This document shows, one piece after another, positions 59,836-64,000 of a stretch of 64,000 bases of DNA (the first letter of the stretch is position 1; each line of letters begins with the position of its first letter). Location: positions 9,428,501-9,492,500 of the forward strand of contig NC_088311.1 of the NCBI RefSeq assembly GCF_910592395.1, written 5' to 3'. This DNA comes from Lineus longissimus (taxonomy: Eukaryota; Nemertea; Pilidiophora; Heteronemertea; Lineidae). Position numbers and translations under genes: made by a program. A model generated the notes under the pieces. It was given only the letters and a program-made list of their open reading frames with translations. It was not told the origin of the DNA and did no database searches.

Positions 59836-61025
59836 ATGGATGAGCCACTGCCTAAAAGAAAACGTAGTTATTCCGTGTCGGAGAAGCTGCGATACCTGCG
59901 ATACTTTGAGGTTGCCATTGGAAATGGCACTGTGCGAACGATGACAGAATTTGCCAATCACCACAACATACCTTTTGAGACGTTTCGCAGGTGGAACCGT
60001 CATGACCTGGAATTGAAGGAGGAGCAGAACCGGGGCAAAGACCGAAAGGTGAAGCAGAGGATGATTGGTTACTGGCCTGAGGTCGATGACCAACTAGAAA
60101 TTTGGTTCTGGGATGTTCGGCGAAGACGTCTACCTGTTGTGATCCAGGATGTCCAGGAGAAGGCCGTGCAACTATTCCAGACCTGGTGGGAAGCCCTCCC
60201 AGAAGAGCGCCGACAACTCGCCACAGAGGCAAAACCACTAATGCATGATTTCCATGCATCCAACGGCTGGGTGGAACTTTTTATGAAGAGGAAGGACATC
60301 AGCCTGCGAAAGGTCATGAAGAACACTACCACCATTCCAGAAAAAACCGTTGTCCTGGTTCGAAACTTTCGGGATGAAATAACCAACACCATCGAAAATG
60401 TTGGTATACGGATGCGCCTGTTCTTCAACATGGACCAGACTTTCCTCCTTTTTGACCTCCGCCTAATGTACACCCTCAATGAGAAATGTGCCAAGGCTGT
60501 TGATGTACGAACCTCCAGGAAGAATGCAAAGCTGGGATGTTCTGTTACACTTTGCGTGGCGGCAAATGGCGATAAGATGCGAGCTCACATCACCTTTCCG
60601 AGAAGAGGATTTGTTCGCGCGCTTCGAGCTCTGGAAGAGGCCGAGTTGCCCGAAAACGTTGTGGTCACATCGTCCGCCACGGGATGGGTCAGACAGTAGA
60701 CGAGTCACCATTGGCTTGACGAAATCTTCATCCCATACGTCCATGAGGCCCATGCTGAACATTTCATACTTTTGGTAGATCAGTTCAGAGTACATCGAAC
60801 GGAGAACTTCAGGAATCGTCTCACTGCAGAAGGGGGCAGACTCAACTTTGTACCGGCCGGATGCACATCTTTGGCACAACCCCTGGATGTGGCTGTCATG
60901 AGATCCTTCAAATGTCACGACAGACAAGCATGGAAGTCATGGAAGACCGAAAACACCAACGAAGCAGGCCAGTGTGATCCAATTGGACTAAGAGATGCTG
61001 TCAACATCGTCAGCCGTGCCTTGTA
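59836..61025 (+). pseudogene. pogo/Tigger-like transposase with nonsense mutations (copy 3)
   Basis: This aligns with 4408-5664. A TAG at 60696-60698 (a Glu codon in copies 1 and 2) ends the protein after residue 287, before the second catalytic Asp. The rest continues in frame to a second stop, TAA, at 61023-61025. The first catalytic Asp (NMDQT) and the N-terminal DNA-binding region are preserved, so a truncated binding protein could be made. The TATA-like TATATAAAG is kept upstream. Confidence 0.85.
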
Positions 61026-61676
61026 AGCGATCAGCCCAGAGGTCGTTACGCCCACAGAACATAGACGCAGGTCCACACCCAGTTCCAGATGACGACGATG
61101 ACGACGAACAGGGGGTAGAATTCCTCAATCTGCCTGATGAGTTTGAGCCTGAGATAGCAGGGCAGTAAGCAATCGGGTCAACAGAGAAAATCGACAACCG
61201 GACCAGAATAAAAATCCAAAATAATGAATTTAAAAAAAAACAGAAATGAGAAATAAAAAATAAAAACAATGAATAAAGGCAAAAAAAGATGAATAAAGAT
61301 TGGATGAAAGCCAATCTGAATAAACCTGAATGCATGAAGCATCGCTGTCTTGAAGCGATGCTGGCAGAGCCCCCAAAAGGCCTGTGATGCCCACTCAAAC
61401 GCGTTTTATGTGAGAAAGGGTTAACGTTGATCTATCAAACAGACCCAAACCGCAAAACCGCACTGAAACCGCAAACTCAGACCGCAAACCACAATAAACG
61501 CGAGCGCTTTGCATATCCTATGTGTCTCGTTAGGCCAATCTGTCATTCTACTAGTAATACACCTACTTCATTCAACTTTCGACCAATGAGTGAAATGGTA
61601 TTGTGCCCAGGCCTGTGCTCGCGGTAGGCGTATGCATTAATCCCAATGAACCGGTCTTACATCGATGAAAAGACGG

Positions 61677-61974
61677 TATATACAATCAGCGGCATTATCA
61701 GCAAACTACTTCATAGAACACAAATAGTGCAATGTGGCTAAAGGCTGCTTTTGCCTGAGGTGTATGAATCAAAAGCCCCTAAGAATCAACACAAATTCGT
61801 AACATATCGGTTCACATTCGCCATTCAAATTTGAACCATATCTCTAGGAGTGTTTTTCTGAAAACATATTTGTGCGAAAAGTACACAACGGCGCATGTCG
61901 TTGTTGATTTCATCGATGAACAACTCCCTGTCAATTGGTTAGCGTGTGTGAAATGCTGAACGTTCGATTACGTG
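61677..61974. other. Unit flank between pogo copy 3 and the gypsy element
   Basis: Unit DNA. It contains the intact Polinton target AATGTG at 61731-61736. It breaks off after CGATTACGTG, where sister units continue TCACCACAG, marking the LTR insertion. Confidence 0.75.
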
Positions 61975-62180
61975 TGTGACGTCTACCTCGGCCAATAATT
62001 ACGCAATATATAACTGAATGATACTTTATTACGCACCTCCTATCTCCTGGTTACAACTTTAATAAGAACATATAACGTACGACGCTGTCAGTACGGAGAG
62101 CAGCTCTTGACTGCCACCAGGCCCACACCCGCTCACATTTATAAGGTCACCCGTGAGCAATCTCGTCCCCAGGCGCCACA
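61975..62180 (-). repeat. 3' LTR of the gypsy-type element
   Basis: This 206-bp repeat starts TGTGACGTC and ends GGCGCCACA (TG...CA, with 4-bp TGTG/CACA inverted ends). On the minus strand there is a TATAAAT-type box (about 62137-62144) and an AATAAAG poly(A) signal (about 62019-62025), in the order expected for an LTR. The matching 5' LTR is off the window. Confidence 0.8.
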
Positions 62181-62194
62181 TTACCCCCACCTCT
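62181..62194 (-). other. Polypurine tract
   Basis: On the minus strand AGAGGTGGGGGTAA directly abuts the LTR, the usual position for the plus-strand DNA primer. Confidence 0.7.
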
Positions 62195-62437
62195 ATTAAG
62201 AGGTTGTACTCCTGTACAATGTACCCCAACACATAACAACATAACAGTCCAAACACTAACTCGCAACACTAGAAAAACAAACTATTGACGCAAATCCAGA
62301 ATCCACTGCTCCAGTCCAAAGAATTCCTAAATATGTTCACTGCCAGTCCAAAAACACATTATACATGGTATAGGAACATTAAAGTCCAACACAATCAAGA
62401 ATGTCCACATATATACAAAAATTATATCCTGAGGGGT
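62195..62437. other. Untranslated gap between extra ORF and LTR
   Basis: No coding pattern was seen. It is the 3' untranslated part of the retroelement transcript. Confidence 0.6.
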
Positions 62438-63034
62438 CTATTCCAGGTCGTAAGTGATTTCTTCGCGGGTCCCGTCCACATGACAAACTCTCTCGGTAAC
62501 GGCCTTCACCCGGTACCGTGCGGTGTCGAACAGCCGCCTTCCGACGAGACGTAGGGTCCTCTTCCCTTCTGTTTCCGGACGTGGTCCTTTTTCTCCAACG
62601 AGAACACGGAAGCTGGGCAAGGTAGGCCCTGAATTTAGAACATTTCTGCGTTTGGGTGCACTGCCACTGACCGTTTCCACGGCCTCCACATCGCCATCTT
62701 CCTGCCGGCTTTCGCGAACACAAAAGTCGGGTGAGGGGGGTCCTGTATTTACCACCTTTCTACGTTTCGGTGTACTAACATGACTAACAGTCTCCAAAGC
62801 CTCATCACCATCGCCCTCTACCTCCCCTAAACTTACATTGGGTGAGGTAAGGTCGGCCATCGGGCTACCCGTCACCTTTGAGTAGGAGGACCGATTTACA
62901 ACCACCACTGACGAGGCCACTTCCTTCCTTTTCGGGGGATGGCATCTGTCTGCATGACGCTCCAGGTTGGCCTTACGGTCGGTCGCATATTCGCACTGGT
63001 TGCACACGTATCTTTTGAAGGGCTGTTCTGCCAT
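62438..63034 (-). CDS. Extra C2H2 zinc-finger ORF of the gypsy-type element
   Basis: This protein of 198 residues has one classical C2H2 finger at residues about 10-32 (CNQCEYATDRKANLERHADRCH). The middle contains two imperfect copies of a segment of about 30 residues (DEALETVS..STPKRRKVVNTGP and VEAVETVSG.APKRRNVLNSGP), each with a basic PKRR patch that could be a nuclear signal. The C-terminus is a compact beta-looking region. It lies after the integrase, where retroviruses keep env, but has no signal peptide or membrane segment. A DNA- or RNA-binding accessory role is inferred. Confidence 0.7.
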   Translation of the reverse strand: MAEQPFKRYVCNQCEYATDRKANLERHADRCHPPKRKEVASSVVVVNRSSYSKVTGSPMADLTSPNVSLGEVEGDGDEALETVSHVSTPKRRKVVNTGPPSPDFCVRESRQEDGDVEAVETVSGSAPKRRNVLNSGPTLPSFRVLVGEKGPRPETEGKRTLRLVGRRLFDTARYRVKAVTERVCHVDGTREEITYDLE

Positions 63035-63073
63035 CTGGAACGAGAAATGGATACCCCGTGTTACTAGAAGGAT

Positions 63074-64000
63074 CTATAGGTTAGGTCTGACCACAGCCTT
63101 TCTTTTTCTGGTGCTACGCCGAGCTGGCTGCTGGTCAGGATTTGTAACATCCTTATTTGTATCAGTTGGGGTTGTTGGTTTGACAATTTCCCAATCTAAC
63201 CCCTCTGGTGTCGGGCCTATGAATGGTTTCAAGCGATTAATATGGACGACCTTGGCCTTCGATTTTGGACCTTGCTGAATACGGTACAGCAAGTCGGATA
63301 TTTTGCGTACCACCCGATAAGGCCCACGCCAAGGTTTTCCCAATTTCTTGCTTTTCCCTCTTCGGATTGGTTGATCGTGAAACCATACAATATCTCCCTC
63401 AGCAAAAGGTTCTAAGCTGGCCTTGCGGTCGTAGTACTCCTTTTGTCTGTTGCTTGACATCTGTAAGTGGTCTCTCGCAAGATTATGAACTTTGTCCATC
63501 TTGTCTAACAGGGTCTCTAGGTATTCAGAGGGATTGCACTCAGGTTGGCCAGGGTATTCAGTACCAAATAGCAAATCAGCAGGTAGCGCAAGCTCCCTGC
63601 CAAACATAAGCTGGGATGGACTTAACCCTGTGGTCTCATGTTTTGACGAATTGTACGCCATAATCAGGAGCGGCAGATGGATGTCCCAATCGAATTGATT
63701 TTCGTCACAGAACATTGATATGAGGTTTCCTAAAGTCTTCATAAAACGCTCTGCCATTCCATCAGACTCAGGATGCTGCGGGCTGGTCCTGGTTTTCATG
63801 CACCCTAGTCGCTTGCACACCCCTGTCCAAACCTTCGACTCAAAGTTGGTGCCTTGGTCAGAGTGCGCCAAATCTGGTACCCCAAATATCGCCATAAAAC
63901 GATCGACAAGGCAGTCAGCTACAGTCGTTGCTTCTTGATCGTGTATTGGGAAAGCCTGCACCCATTTAGTGAAGTAGTCTTCAACTACAAGAACATAGGA
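63074..64000 (-). CDS. Ty3/gypsy integrase, C-terminal part (runs off the edge)
   Basis: The open frame extends to the window edge, so the start is not here. Visible are the second catalytic Asp in HSDQGTNFES and the catalytic Glu in the SDGMAERFMKTL motif, followed by the GPY/F-type C-terminal domain (WRGPYRVVRKI, HINRLKPF). A basic tail (ARRSTRKRKAVV) ends it. There is no chromodomain, unlike the Polinton integrase. No frame damage was seen. It is the end of the pol polyprotein. Confidence 0.92.
   Translation of the reverse strand, partial: SYVLVVEDYFTKWVQAFPIHDQEATTVADCLVDRFMAIFGVPDLAHSDQGTNFESKVWTGVCKRLGCMKTRTSPQHPESDGMAERFMKTLGNLISMFCDENQFDWDIHLPLLIMAYNSSKHETTGLSPSQLMFGRELALPADLLFGTEYPGQPECNPSEYLETLLDKMDKVHNLARDHLQMSSNRQKEYYDRKASLEPFAEGDIVWFHDQPIRRGKSKKLGKPWRGPYRVVRKISDLLYRIQQGPKSKAKVVHINRLKPFIGPTPEGLDWEIVKPTTPTDTNKDVTNPDQQPARRSTRKRKAVVRPNL

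Larger units (their letters stand above)
55667..61676 (+). mobile_element. pogo/Tigger-like element interrupted by Harbinger (copy 3)
   Basis: The composite is 6010 bp, flanked by TA (55665-55666, 61677-61678), with the same ends as copy 2. The nested Harbinger occupies the same site. Private changes include stops in the pogo transposase (60696-60698 and 61023-61025), a 10-bp loss near 59560 and a small insertion near 61606. Confidence 0.92.
61975..64000 (-). mobile_element. Ty3/gypsy-type LTR retrotransposon, 3' part (continues off the right edge)
   Basis: Reading on the minus strand: integrase, an extra zinc-finger ORF, a purine tract and a 206-bp LTR. The insertion point is clear because unit sequence stops at CGATTACGTG (61974), the same motif that continues TCACC elsewhere. 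The 5' LTR, gag, protease and reverse transcriptase would lie beyond 64000. Confidence 0.88.

Overview
The window is intron-containing, transposon-rich animal nuclear DNA, most likely from a marine invertebrate; I cannot name the species. The evidence is a tandem cluster of intronless rhodopsin-type GPCR genes set among eukaryotic DNA transposons, a Ty3/gypsy-type retroelement and one complete Maverick/Polinton element. There are no bacterial operons, tRNAs or rRNAs.

Host array. The backbone is a tandem array of 3-5 kb units, each with one 344-codon minus-strand GPCR gene and conserved flanks. Five copies are intact (7365-8399, 13240-14274, 44401-45435, 47845-48879, 53236-54270), one is a deletion remnant (16912-17113), and a seventh lies just off the left edge, because position 1 falls in the conserved 5' flank. 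Three consecutive units (about 6224-24651) are matched by a second set of three (about 43226-61736), so a block of about 18.4 kb was duplicated.

Transposons in the array. Three units (1404-6169, 18570-24591, 55667-61676) carry the same nested insertion. It is a pogo/Tigger-like element (TA target duplication) whose left end is interrupted by a 3676-bp PIF/Harbinger element with a transposase and a spliced Myb-like gene. The insertion site is identical in all three, so the insertions came before the duplications. Younger single-copy insertions are a second pogo-like element (9867-12312), a TTAA-flanked element with a THAP-domain ORF (51643-53031, Kolobok-like) and a gypsy-type LTR element running off the right edge (61975-64000).

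The Polinton (24652-43225, 18,574 bp). It has a 6-bp target duplication AATGTG, confirmed by uninterrupted copies of the site at 6224-6229 and 61731-61736. Its inverted repeats are about 190-200 bp, and the outer 130 bp of each is itself an imperfect palindrome. Genes include the capsid-like module (double jelly-roll major capsid type, small membrane protein, penton-like minor capsid), a packaging ATPase, a chromodomain integrase, protein-primed DNA polymerase B, an HNH-like Asn-rich protein and about ten unrecognised ORFs. No adenain-like protease was recognised. Several genes look broken or recoded: an in-frame stop at 40772-40774, an overlapping gene pair at 36582-36601 and a possible -1 frameshift site at 31911-31917.

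Two features of this element look undescribed. First, a roughly 30-bp module made of two tiny hairpins (GAGC-NNN-GCTC and GGAC-NNN-GTCC) is scattered through about 20 places inside the Polinton and was not seen outside it. It often lies in frame inside coding regions, is read in different frames in different proteins, shows paired stem changes, and is amplified as an exact 10 x 30 bp array. Second, ten Polinton genes start at the same TAAATG sequence, and three more follow a TAAATAGA-type leader, which suggests an element-specific promoter code.
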